Below are positions 44,960 through 55,179 of a stretch of 64,000 nt of DNA, piece after piece. A model generated the notes under the pieces. That model was not told the origin of the DNA, did not search any database, and saw nothing but the letters and a program-made list of their open reading frames with translations. Position 1 is the first letter of the stretch. Each line of letters begins with the position of its first letter. This DNA comes from Bathymodiolus brooksi. Lineage: Eukaryota; Mollusca; Bivalvia; Mytilida; Modiolidae. The stretch covers positions 32,105,331 through 32,169,330 of the forward strand of contig OY804583.1 of NCBI GenBank assembly GCA_963680875.1. The letters run 5' to 3'. A program made the translations under genes and the position numbers.

Positions 44960-46160
44960 TTTGAAAATTTGTTGACGTCTTTTGTTCAATTTACATAGTG
45001 TACAATGTGTGAGTGCTGGGATAGCTGATGTTTATTGATAATACTTGCTACTATTTTTGTTACTCTTGGTTTCTTTTGGATTTGACAGTTGTGACATCAC
45101 GATGGGTGCTAATATAATGGAGCAGGACATGCTAATTCTTTCAAAGCATCTGGTCTCATGCCTGGTTTTTAGCATAATTTAGTGTTTTATCCTTATGCTT
45201 GTACTGTTATAATCAACTTTCTTAAAATTAAATATATACAATATGTATAAAATTAATTTCAATAAATAAAATCATTATAAGGGTTTGTATTAGAATATTA
45301 ACATTTAATTAGGAAAAAATGTTGAAATAAATTGGACTAATATATTTATTTTAATATAAATTTAGCATATATATTTCTTTAATTTAGATATGAATTCAAT
45401 TTTAATAAATACAATTATTTATATACTTTTATAAAATATAAAGTATGGTTTTATATTAGAATTTGTATATTTAAATGTAATATCAGAAAAAAGCCAATAA
45501 TGTATCTTTGTGTTACTGATAATGAATTGTGAGAACAGTGAAGTATTAAGTAATCAATTCTTTGATGGAGATAATATGTTATCACCAAACAAATATGTTG
45601 GCCCCTTAATCCATTTTAATTACAGCTGTCAATGTCTTGATCTTTTTGAAAGTTAACCTTTGGGAAATCGGCCGTAATTATGTATCTGGATTGCTACTTA
45701 ACATTCCTTTTAATTTGGATACCCTACAGTTAGAATCTCGTGGCCACATGATAGTATGTCCTGGACACATGCTAGTATCTTGTGGCCACGCATTGGTATC
45801 TAATGGCCATGTGATAAATATATATCTGCATGACCCTTTCATGCTTCCATAGTAAACATTCGGAAGAAAAATAATGATAAAAAAGTAAAAATATTAATAC
45901 AATTTGTAAGTTTTACTTGAATTTCAAAAAAAAATTAACACGTTAGTAAAGACAGTTTGAATTCTTTTTTTTATTTCATTATAAAAACTGATCTACAATG
46001 AGTTGAGTCCACTGCATCGCATGCCTTCAATCAAGCAGCATCCCTTGACTTCAATAAACAGCATCAAACGATCATTTGGTTTCCATATGCATTTCCTCTT
46101 TCAGATCATACAATCTGTTAAATATGGGGAGAGACACAATATCAAACATTACAATTTACA
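44960..46160. other. Unassigned AT-rich region
   Basis: No supported gene. Three diverged copies of TCGTGGCCACATGATAGTAT-type sequence lie at 45737-45820 (short minisatellite). Confidence 0.45.
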
Positions 46161-46164
46161 TGAT

Positions 46165-46276
46165 TTACAATGCATAGTTTGAATAGACTCATCATCATCA
46201 CATTGAAAATTAACTTGTTCTTGCAATGATATAGCTGAAAAATTGGTGTTAAACAAAAATCACTCACTCACTAAAA
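46165..46276 (+). mobile_element. SINE 3' fragment
   Basis: ATTAACTTGTTCTTGCAATG, ATATAGCTGAAAAATTGGTG, ending AAAAATCACTCACTCAC; 3' quarter of the (ACTC)n SINE. Confidence 0.8.
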
Positions 46277-47120
46277 TATTCATTTAGTAGGAAAAAAATG
46301 TTTCAAATATATTTTCATTAGAATATTGGGTTTATTGGCATTGGCTCAAATCTAGTTTTTAATGGCCCACTTTTTTAAGAGGAGGGGCCATTAGACAATT
46401 TTTCCCAAATCCCAGAATGAACTCCGTTAAAGCCATATACAACATCAATTTTTAGGGACAAAAATGCATATGTCTGGTGAACAGATGTATATCGAAGACA
46501 ATTACTTCTTGTTTTATTATGTGCCTCGGAAATTATTTATGTATGGGTTAAACAAAGGCTGTCCATGTTTTATGCACATTTATAAACCAAAGCAAAGCTG
46601 AGGTCTTGAAATGTTCATAATAAAGACATGGACAACTGTTGTTTGACCATGTTAGAACATAAACACTTCTCTGAGAATGTTAGAGTACATTGAAGGTCAA
46701 TAACACTTAGATTTTTACTCTTAGAAATGGCTTAATATGTGTAGTAGTTAGACCAGCATTTTGACAAAAATTCCTAAAGTTTTTTTTTTCAATTCCCTAG
46801 AATTTAAAAAGGACAAAGAAACAATTATATCATTTCCTGCATATAGAGCATTTTATTTTCATTAAATCAAGATTTATCACTCTCCGCTCCCCCCACAAAA
46901 TTTACAAAAAAATACATAATGACATCAGTCAATGCTTTGTTCTTGGATGTGACAGCTGATATTGCTTCATGTTAACAAATCTTTGTGTCAATTAGAAGTC
47001 TCTGAAGTCATCAATTGTATCTTATTCTTATATGTAAATTTGATATATAAACTTTTAAATTCAATATCCATTTAATCTTCACAGTTTGAGAGTTTCCTTA
47101 ACAATTTTTTTTTTTTTCAG

Positions 47121-47718
47121 GGTGAAGCCTGTACGTCAGGGCGAAAGACGCTCGAGGCGTAAGTTGGGATTAGCCCCAGAGTATAAGGCCGAGGACCTTC
47201 CAGTTCGGACCAGGCGTCCCAGGGTTCTGGTACAAGCTCCCGAGCCTGCACCAGTGGTACAGACGCCCGAGCCTGTAGCAGTGGTACAGACACCCGAGCC
47301 TGTAGCAGTGGTACAGACACCCGAGCCTGTAGCAGTGGTACAGACACCCGAGCCTGTAGCAGTGGTACAGACACCCGTGTCTGTTCCAGTGGATGCTATG
47401 CCCGCTGAATTACCACGGGATTTGCAGAATCCTGTGGTGGTTTCCCCTGTTGTCAGACTTGTTTTTTCGCCTACACCAGCTGTTAATTCAGCAGATGTAG
47501 ACGATGAAGCAATGGCTGCTATAGGCCAGCGAGTTGTAGCTGAAGCACCCTGTGTAGCTTTGGAGTTGGTGGCAGAAGAGCAGGTTTTCGAGGCCATTGA
47601 CAGAATCCCAGTTGTTCCTATTGCCCCTGCTCCTCAGAGAAGTTGGGTTAGGTGGTATATTGGAGCTGCTCTTACTGTCGGCAATATGATTGTTAATGAC
47701 AGGCCGGTTTTCTTTTAA
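47121..47718 (+). CDS. Terminal exon: basic N-terminus, VVQTPEPVA repeats, hydrophobic C-terminus
   Basis: Acceptor TTTTTTTTTTTTTCAG at 47105-47120; one base completes a codon, then 198 codons to TAA at 47716. The protein starts VKPVRQGERRSRRKLGLAPE and has four to five copies of VVQTPEPVA (27-bp tandem repeat, about 47226-47372). It continues LVFSPTPAVNSADVDDEAM and ends QRSWVRWYIGAALTVGNMIV-NDRPVFF, a mildly hydrophobic tail. AATAAA at 47835 follows at normal distance. Phase fits the exon at 26943-27004. GC content is well above the flanks, as for coding DNA. No family recognised. The minus-strand ORFs here are shadows of the repeat. Confidence 0.6.
47226..47372 (+). repeat. 27-bp in-frame coding minisatellite
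   Basis: Four to five units GTGGTACAGACACCCGAGCC + TGTAGCA, each nine codons. The first two units differ slightly, the rest are nearly identical. Confidence 0.9.
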
Positions 47719-47834
47719 GGGGCAAAATTTCTAAATTCAAAAAGGGGTTGCAATTTTGAAAACATTTCGGAAAGATCATGGTTCAGTCTGTTGTAGCAAA
47801 GATTTGGAATTTCTCATCATTGTTATGTTTTTAT

Positions 47835-47840
47835 AATAAA
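47835..47840 (+). terminator. Polyadenylation signal
   Basis: AATAAA about 117 nt after the stop codon of the 47121-47718 exon. Confidence 0.6.
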
Positions 47841-48039
47841 GGTTAAAAAAGGGGAGATAATTTTTTTTTAGATTGCTTCACAGAACTGATTTGATCTGAT
47901 ATTTATTTAAATTGTCAAAATTTTGTTTTATTTAAAAAAAAATCATATTGTCTGTTGGTGGTTAAAGTTATGTTAAACATCTGATCATGGTACATTAGGT
48001 CAAATGTCACTCTGAGGAATTCCATTAGGTCAATTGGGT

Positions 48040-48160
48040 TAGAGTTTTGGTGTGTAATGCCACTTTCAACAATATATCAGTTATGGCGGTCAGTTATATT
48101 GGTGGAGGAAACCGATGTGTCTGCAGAAAACCACTGACACTTTATCACATAAAGCCATTA
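48040..48160 (+). repeat. Dispersed 'GGAGGAAACCGGAG' repeat, truncated copy 7
   Basis: TGTGTAATGCCACTTTCAAC, ATTGGTGGAGGAAACCGATG, then CACTTTATCACAT; internally shortened. Confidence 0.75.
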
Positions 48161-49590
48161 TGTCGGTTGTCCTAATATTGAGCACAGATAAGTCGATGCA
48201 AGTTGTAAATTTATATCCCCACCCCACCCCACCCCACCCAAACACAGTTTCCAAGGCCTTTTAGTGTGTGTTAATCTGCCCCGTCTTCTCCCAAACCAAG
48301 TTTCTAATGTTCTTTGTTAAAGTTGTGTTAAAGCCCCCTCCCCACTTGTCTGTTCTTGGTTAAAGTTGTGTTTAAACATCTGATCATGGTGTCCCAGTGT
48401 CCAAGGTCTTATACTCTATTTGTAAATAGGTCTATGTATATATGTATAGTGTAAATATATTTTTGTATATACTGTAAATATGTAAATATGTTTTTAATCA
48501 TTAATATCATGTATTTAGTATGTGATATTGTTACATTTCTGTATGCATCATTAAGATATTGCAAACCTTCATTTGGAAAAGTGAAGGATGTCAACGTTTA
48601 AAATCAATTTTTTAATAAAAGCTATTATTCCTAGACTTTTGGTTAGTTCCAAGTGTAAAAAGTTATTTTTCTTTCTTGTGTTCATTAGATTCCACATCCT
48701 GTCTCGTGAAAATACTGATTTTCCGAGAATCTTTATGGGTAATTAATTACCCATACTGCCCCATTATGAAATAGCTCAAAACAGATCGGTGTCCGTATGA
48801 AGACGATCGATAACATCTTCTTAAAGATCTGGACAGCAGAACTCGTACCAAAGATAATGAGCATTTTGAATTAGAATTAGATTTATCATAGAATTATGTA
48901 TGTTTCTGAGATCATTTATGTACTTGTACTTCAATAAAAATAAATTTTGATAATTTAATAAGGTTTATGAGTGAATGTTGCATGCAAGAAACGGGTTGTA
49001 TAAAAGAATTGAATGATAGATAAATAACTTTTTCCCAGTTAGGTTTCACATTTAATAAAGGCACAATAGTGCCAAAAATACAATAATTTTTTATATCGTC
49101 AGTAATTAAATGGATTAAGTATTTTGAAGTACTAATGGAATGGATCTCAAATGTGTTAGTTCTTGAGAAACTAGTTCTAATTGAAAATGCATGATCAAGG
49201 AGAATAAAAAGGCACAAACCAAGGTAATAAAGTTTATGTATCATGGACGACTGTACATGTAGGAGTTCTTTTTTTTTTGTCAACTGAACAATATATCTAT
49301 CAAGGACATGTGTGGTATCATTGTGGTTTACGTATCCATAGAGTTTGATAAACATCTCACACCTCAACATCCATGTGAGACGACCTTTTCCCTAAATTTG
49401 AAACTTTCAACTATATAAATGTATGTATGGTTTAAAATGTTATCAGCTATATCATGTACTACCTGTATGCAGGCTATTTCTCATCAAAAATGTGTACTCC
49501 AGTATTTTTTTCAACTACATCATGATCTCCTGTAAAGATATGTGTATGGCAAGTGTTGGTTTGTGATGTTAGTATGATGTTCGACAGGAC
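48160..49590. other. Unassigned sequence
   Basis: A (CCCCA)n microsatellite at 48217-48239. AT-rich otherwise. A 152-aa minus-strand ORF (48912-49370) has no motif, splice or composition support and I do not call it. Confidence 0.45.
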
Positions 49591-49597
49591 TGCTTTT

Positions 49598-49730
49598 ACA
49601 AAAAAACAAAAAAATTGCATGAAAAAAAAACAAAAAAATTGCATGGAAAAAAAAAAACAAAAAAATTGCATGGAAAAAAAAAAAAAAAAAAAAATTGCAT
49701 GGAAAAAGAAAAAAAGAAAATTGCATGTAC
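49598..49730 (+). repeat. A-rich minisatellite
   Basis: Four to five units of ACAAAAAAATTGCATGGAAA with varying A-tract length. Confidence 0.9.
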
Positions 49731-49799
49731 TAATCTACTTTTGTTTTTCAGGTTTATTAATCTATTTTTATTTTTTCAGAAGTAAAAGTGGCCTGCATC

Positions 49800-50170
49800 A
49801 ATTCTTTTGACGAATTGTAAATAAAATTTTAATTAATATTTTTGTTTGATTTGGATCTTTTGTAAATTTAATATGATTTTGTAAACAAGTCTCATTTAAA
49901 GTAATAGTTTTGGCGAAGTGCAAAATTGTTTAAAATTAAATTTTTTATTTGTTTTGAATCTGTTGTAAATTTATTATAATTTTGGAAACAAATCTCATTT
50001 CTGGTGACTTTTTTTTTAAAAGTAATAGTTTTGGCGAATTGTAAAATTGTTTAAAATTAATATTTGTTTGTTTTGGATCTTTTGTAAATTTAATATAATT
50101 TTGAAAACAAATCTCATTTCTGGTGACTTTAAAGTAAGTTGTTTATGAAGATTTGCTATTAATGGCAATT
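49800..50170 (+). repeat. Three diverged tandem copies, ~120-190 bp
   Basis: TTTTGGATCTTTTGTAAATT and ACAAATCTCATTTCTGGTGA recur at about 49850, 49960 and 50065 with indels. Confidence 0.65.
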
Positions 50171-50236
50171 TTAGAATAATTTTTAACAAAAAAGTTAATT
50201 TTTTTTTTTGAATATCCATAAAAAATGTGTTTTAAG

Positions 50237-50311
50237 ATACACTCACGCAGACACCACAACCAATTGAAGATGGCATCAAAGCCACTGAAACTACAGTCAA
50301 CAATACTTTTG
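50237..50311 (+). CDS. Candidate internal exon A of an unknown gene
   Basis: 75 nt between acceptor TTTTAAG and donor G|GTAGGT. Read in phase 1 it encodes TLTQTPQPIEDGIKATETTV-NNTF. It looks like coding sequence and its phase links to exon B. Upstream exons not found. Function unknown. Confidence 0.33.
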
Positions 50312-50329
50312 GTAGGTTTAAAATTTAAG

Positions 50330-51235
50330 GGGTTTTAAGAGGGACAAGAAGAGTTTGAAGTTACCAAAGGGTAATCAGAATCCATAAATCGGACAGAATA
50401 CACAATGACCAAAAGAAAAACAAAAACAATGATCTACTAAGCACTACACAGAAAACGATCAAGAACCACGAACCCCACAAAAACCGGGGTTGAGCTCAGA
50501 TGCTCTGAAAGGGTAAGAAGAGTTTGGAGATACCAAAGGGGTAATCAGAATCCATAAATCGAAGAACAGACTACACAATGACCAAAGAAAAAAGTACAAA
50601 AGGACAAACAACGATCTACAAAACATACATATGAAACTAAAGATCGAGTAACATGAACCCTACTAAAAACCGGCTTTAAAAAGTTGAGGTAACTCTGTCG
50701 TGCACAAGTAGTATAATAGTAATCAGAATCCGTAAATCGAAGAACAGACTACACAATGACCAAAGAAAAAAATACAAAAGGACAACGATCTACGAAACAT
50801 GTATTTAAAACTAAAGATCGAGTAACACGAACCCTACTAAAAACCGGCTTTAAAAAAGTTGAGGTAACTCTGTCGTGCACAAGTAGTATAATAGTAATCA
50901 GAATCCGTAAATCGAAGAACAGACGACACGACCAAAGAAAAAAGTACAAAAGGACAAACAACGATCTACAAAACATACATATGAAACTAAAGATCGAGTA
51001 ACATGAACCCTACTAAAAACTGGCTTTAAAAAAGTTGAGGTAACTCTGTCGTGCACAAGTAGTATAATAGTAATCAGAATCCGTAAATTGAAGAACAGAC
51101 GACACAACGACCAAAGGAAAAAGTACAAAAGGACAAACAACGATCTACAAAATATACATATAAAACTAAAAATCGGCTTTAAAAAGTTTAGGTAATTCTC
51201 ATGCACAAATAGTTTAACATCTACAGAGATTTGAA
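50330..51235 (+). repeat. ~180-bp tandem repeat array
   Basis: Five units starting about 50365, 50540, 50720, 50897 and 51070, with AATCAGAATCCGTAAATCGA, AGAACAGACTACACAATGAC, GGACAAACAACGATCTACAA, AACCCTACTAAAAACCGGCT. The third and fourth units are nearly identical. Lies between candidate exons A and B. ORFs through it are artefacts. Confidence 0.88.
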
Positions 51236-51478
51236 GGTGTTCTAAAAAGGGTAATGCATCTATGGAGAATTTAGCACACTCCAATAAGCATTAACATCTA
51301 CATAGAAATTAAGGTGCTCTAATAAGGGTACTGGTCAACTTTCATTTCTTTTTTTTTGCACAACATGCATACAGTGTACCTTGTTATTTTTTTTTTTTAA
51401 ATGTTGTCATCAATTTTTCATTCAATTAATTTCCTTAAAAACTGCTTGTTTGTAAGATTTACTGTTGCTACCAAACAG

Positions 51479-51537
51479 TTAGAAGAAAGAAGCATACAGC
51501 AGACGAATACCAAATCTTTATCCATGGCATACGTGAG
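51479..51537 (+). CDS. Candidate internal exon B of an unknown gene
   Basis: 59 nt between acceptor CCAAACAG and donor GAG|GTATAT. With one base from exon A it reads V-RRKKHTADEYQIFIHGIRE, ending in phase 0. Protein-like, no family recognised. Confidence 0.35.
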
Positions 51538-51539
51538 GT

Positions 51540-52965
51540 ATATATTTTATTCTAGTAGACAGTAACAAATTAGTATTGTGTACAATATAACATACGGTAA
51601 TGATGAAATGATAAAAAATACAATTTACAAATTTATAACTAATGTGAAATAAATGAAGTTTTCGTAATTTTTCTCCGATAGTGTGAATTGATCATGTTAT
51701 TTGTTGAATACCAATTTTCGTGGTTCCGGTTTCATAAAACCATGAAATTTAATGAACCACGGAAAAGCATATGCAACAACTTTAGAACAAGAGAAGTTTG
51801 GAGTAAAGGTGCAGTCACATGATACAATTTCCTGTCTGGTTATTCTTTCCAAAAGACTTTAGCAAAAAATTTCAACATCAGTTGGTTTCCTATTTCCATC
51901 TGACATTTTGAGAAGAATTTTATTGTGAGAACAGTGACAAAAAATAAGTCATATCAGAATCAAATTTAAAAGTTAGACTGTGTGGACACTTGACCTTACC
52001 TGTGCCACAGATGCAGAATTTCTCGGAATTTAGACAGTTAATCATTACATGCGACCGCACATGAATATCTCACTATCCATTTATCTACGAAAATGAATGA
52101 AATCACAATAGTTATGAAATGCAGTTTTTGAAATGTAAATGTGCGAAATTAACAGAATTTTACCAAACTTAGAATAAATGAAGCTAAAGTTACATTACTA
52201 TATCTAAAACTGTGAGTCTCACTGAAAATGTGCAAGATTTTACAGGACAGAACATTCTTTGTCATTAAGTCATATGTATACTTTAAAAAAAACTCTGCAA
52301 ATTAAAAGTTGATCATAAAATTAAGATAATTCAGCAATTTTTTCTAATTATTTTATAGAATTATTGCTGTAATTAATCTAATAATATACATTTATGGCCC
52401 TTGTTGTAGGGAGATACAAAGGTTTGTTTACCCGAAAAAGTCATATTTCTCGAGGGCAAAGCACACACAAGAACGAAACATTTTTTTAAAACTATTTTAA
52501 CGTTTTATTCAATTCGTGTAGTTGTTTATGTTGATGGTTACATCGTAGTTATCCAAAAAATGAGGATTGAACATTCCACAACATGAGAAATTTTCTTTTA
52601 TGTCCATTTGTATGGTGTTGTTTGTTGTCCAAATTAGTTTTTTTGACGATATCCAGGGGTTGCCATGGAGGCATGTGGCAGCGGGATACATGATTTTTAT
52701 TTCCCTGGAGCATGTGGTCTAGGGATACATGAAGTTTTGTCTTCCTGATATGTAATGTATTCCAACTAATCGCAGACATTCTTATATCTATGAGGTATAA
52801 TAAGAAGTATTGTCACGTCCATGTCAAGGTCACCAAGAGATATAGGGAATACACTTTCTGATGTTTCAAAGCATTGTCCAAGCTTTTGAAAATCAATTGT
52901 TTAAATTAATAAATGCTGCATGATTTTACATTTCAAATTACCATTTATAATTTATAATTTTATTT
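51540..52965. other. Intron of the candidate gene, unassigned
   Basis: AT-rich. No repeat family or exon recognised. Short minus-strand ORFs at 52509-52779 lack support. Confidence 0.4.
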
Positions 52966-52968
52966 AAG

Positions 52969-53040
52969 CACTGAAACATAATCCAATCCCATACTCTCTC
53001 CCATGGAAAGTGGATGATGTCTAACCATGGTATTTATTCA
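52969..53040 (+). pseudogene. Decayed duplicate of candidate exon C
   Basis: 72 nt between TTTATTTAAG and GTAAGT. It aligns along its whole length with 54351-54423 (CACTGAAAC versus TACTGGAAT; GTCTAACCATGGTATTTATT versus GTGTAACCATGGAGTTTATT) with a one-base offset. In the frame of exon C the second codon is TGA, so it cannot encode the same peptide. Confidence 0.5.
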
Positions 53041-53264
53041 GTAAGTATTGATAAAAGTCATGATACAGATCCTTGTAATATTAGATATTTGCCATCATAG
53101 ATTTCCACAAGTACATGTGATATTTACTGTCAGTGAAAAAAAAACAAAATACATGCATCATAATTTGTTTTTCTTTTACCCTTTATAAATAAGCTTGGAA
53201 AATTCTAGTTCACAACACAACATACTATGACAGGTGCTTGGCAGTACCAGATGAAGCCAGCATA

Positions 53265-53470
53265 CCCAAATTTATGTTGTCTCGCCAATGTACGATTTGG
53301 GATCATATAGAGATGTACTGTATACATCATGTGATAAAGTTTTGTCAGTTTGAAGCTGGTCAGAGTACTCCAGTTTTCTCCATCATTTAAACTGACTTGC
53401 TGTGAGATTACGTAATTGGAATGTTGTTGATAGGTTAGTGTTATGGGTGTTAAAACACCACTGACTGTTT
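53265..53470 (-). repeat. Degenerate dispersed repeat, copy 8
   Basis: Minus-strand remnant: ATCATGTGATAAAGTTTTGT, CAGAGTACTCCAGTTTTCTC, GGTTAGTGTTATGGGTG; heavily diverged from the GGAGGAAACCGGAG family. Confidence 0.55.
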
Positions 53471-53734
53471 TTTCAATGTGGTACAATAGTCTCCCTAATA
53501 GAAGGGCACTCCCACCTAAAGGCCACACCTCTTATTATAAGCCTTATATCAGGTGTACTGGATAGTAAAATACTACAAAATTGTCCAACCTAAAGATTCA
53601 ATCCTTATCAGGCAATTTTGTTTTATTGTATAGCCTTATTAGCTGGCGTCTACTGTATATAAAAACTGACTCAATGGTGTATATAAGGTTAGGATACACA
53701 TTTTAAGTGTGGTATATCATGAATTTTATCCTCT

Positions 53735-54255
53735 TTTGGGACAAACCAAACACTATAAAATTGGTATTTATTGAAAGAAAAATTAAACAGTGATGGAAAT
53801 AAAATCCACCAATATCAACAAAACAAACAACTACATCTCTTTTCAAATGATTGAAAAAAAAGACCACAACATATGTCGATAGAAATCCAGTTCCTGGCTT
53901 GGGACTGGTACAAAAATGTATCGGCAGTAAACTGAAGAATGGGATCACCACCCTCTGCCTTCTTGATAATTGGATCTACAATGACAATACAGATAAAAAC
54001 AAACAAAAAATGTCTGCTTAGCACGAAGGATCAGGTAAAGAAAAAGAACAAAGACTGGTTGACTTGAAGTCAGTATAATGTGTCTGACTTCAGACACGGA
54101 TTCTGTGGACTGTTGTTTCTGTGAAATAGCACCAAAATCTAACTTCGTGTGTAATGGTTTTGTTCAAAGAAGACATCATTATCATCTGGTCAACAAGAAA
54201 CGTGTTCTTCCTTTTGGTCACTTGGAGTTAAACAACAATTACTCACTTAATATTT
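53735..54255 (+). mobile_element. SINE split by another repeat
   Basis: The SINE parts GGACAAACCAAACACTATAA-AATTGG (53738-53770) and GCTTAGCACGAAGGATCAGG through GTTAAACAACAATTACTCAC (54018-54247) are separated by about 245 bp containing CAGTTCCTGGCTTGGGACTG, a phrase of another bivalve repeat. Confidence 0.6.
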
Positions 54256-54350
54256 TGGTTACCGCTATGCCAATACAAAATCATTGCAACAAGACCTAAA
54301 AAAAATAGGGTTTTGTTGGTGATAAAATATTTATATTTTTTTAATTTCAG

Positions 54351-54423
54351 TACTGGAATGTAGTCTTTTCCCATAAGAATATACAATGGGAAGTAGACGT
54401 TGTGTAACCATGGAGTTTATTAG
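54351..54423 (+). CDS. Candidate exon C (stop codon) of the unknown gene
   Basis: Acceptor TTTTTTTAATTTCAG, donor AG|GTGAGT. In phase 0, as required by exon B, it reads YWNVVFSHKNIQWEVDVV then TAA at 54405-54407. A different frame starts MGSRRCVTMEFI and would join in phase to the exon at 54941, giving a 41-aa peptide, so which frame is used is open. Confidence 0.35.
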
Positions 54424-54940
54424 GTGAGTAATCGTATATACCATTATTATTTTAATAACAATTTGAGATTGCTTTGGAAATGAAGGTTCTAGCTTGTGAC
54501 GGGCACAAAAAAAGCTAAACTGGTATAAATAATGAAAACTTCCAGAAATGTGCATAACATAAGTACAATATAAGTGAGGTTTTATAAAAAAAAAACAAAA
54601 ATAACCCCACATTTTATTGAAATAAAAATAATGCCATTGTACATGTCAGGAGAGGACTTGTATTTTGTAAAGTCACCAGTAGTAAGCGTAAAACTTGAAT
54701 AACATATAAAGTGAACACTTATCTGGGGAGGACTTGTAATTAGAGGGCCCAGATATGAGTTGCATCTGACCAGATTTTGGAAATGTTTAGCGAGTGCAGA
54801 TTTCATTAAAGATTTAATTTGGAGGGTCCAGTTACTGAATGCGCATGTGTTTTTTTCTTGCAGTTTATTAGCACCATAGAAAATATTATTGTTTATTTCA
54901 TGTGGGATTTTTCAAGTTCTGATACCTTTTATGTTTTCAG

Positions 54941-55028
54941 TGTAATGTACCGAGCCATGGATGAAAGACAAAGGCACAGATCAAGAATGGAAGACAATGT
55001 GCAAAGATCACAGATGAAGATGGGATGA
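54941..55028 (+). other. Candidate last exon D (UTR or short coding)
   Basis: Acceptor ATGTTTTCAG; a frame VMYRAMDERQRHRSRMEDNV ends in TGA at 55026. AATAAA at 55085 gives a plausible polyadenylation site. If exon C ends the protein, this is 3' UTR. Confidence 0.3.
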
Positions 55029-55179
55029 AAGACACGGGCAAAAATCATGATTTCAAGATATTTGACACTGACAATTAAAGTGAAAATAAAAAAAACCACT
55101 CATTTCACAACGAATGTATTAGAAAGGAATATCAGAACAAATTTTTTTTTGTAATATTGTATATTTTTGTAGTTATGTA

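Noticed and set aside
47117..47597. Minus-strand ORFs of 85 and 153 codons
   Set aside because: Shadows of the 27-bp coding repeat on the plus strand, which has the splice acceptor, stop and poly(A) signal.
48912..49370. Minus-strand 152-codon ORF
   Set aside because: Composition is that of AT-rich noncoding DNA, with no domain, splice context or repeat partner.
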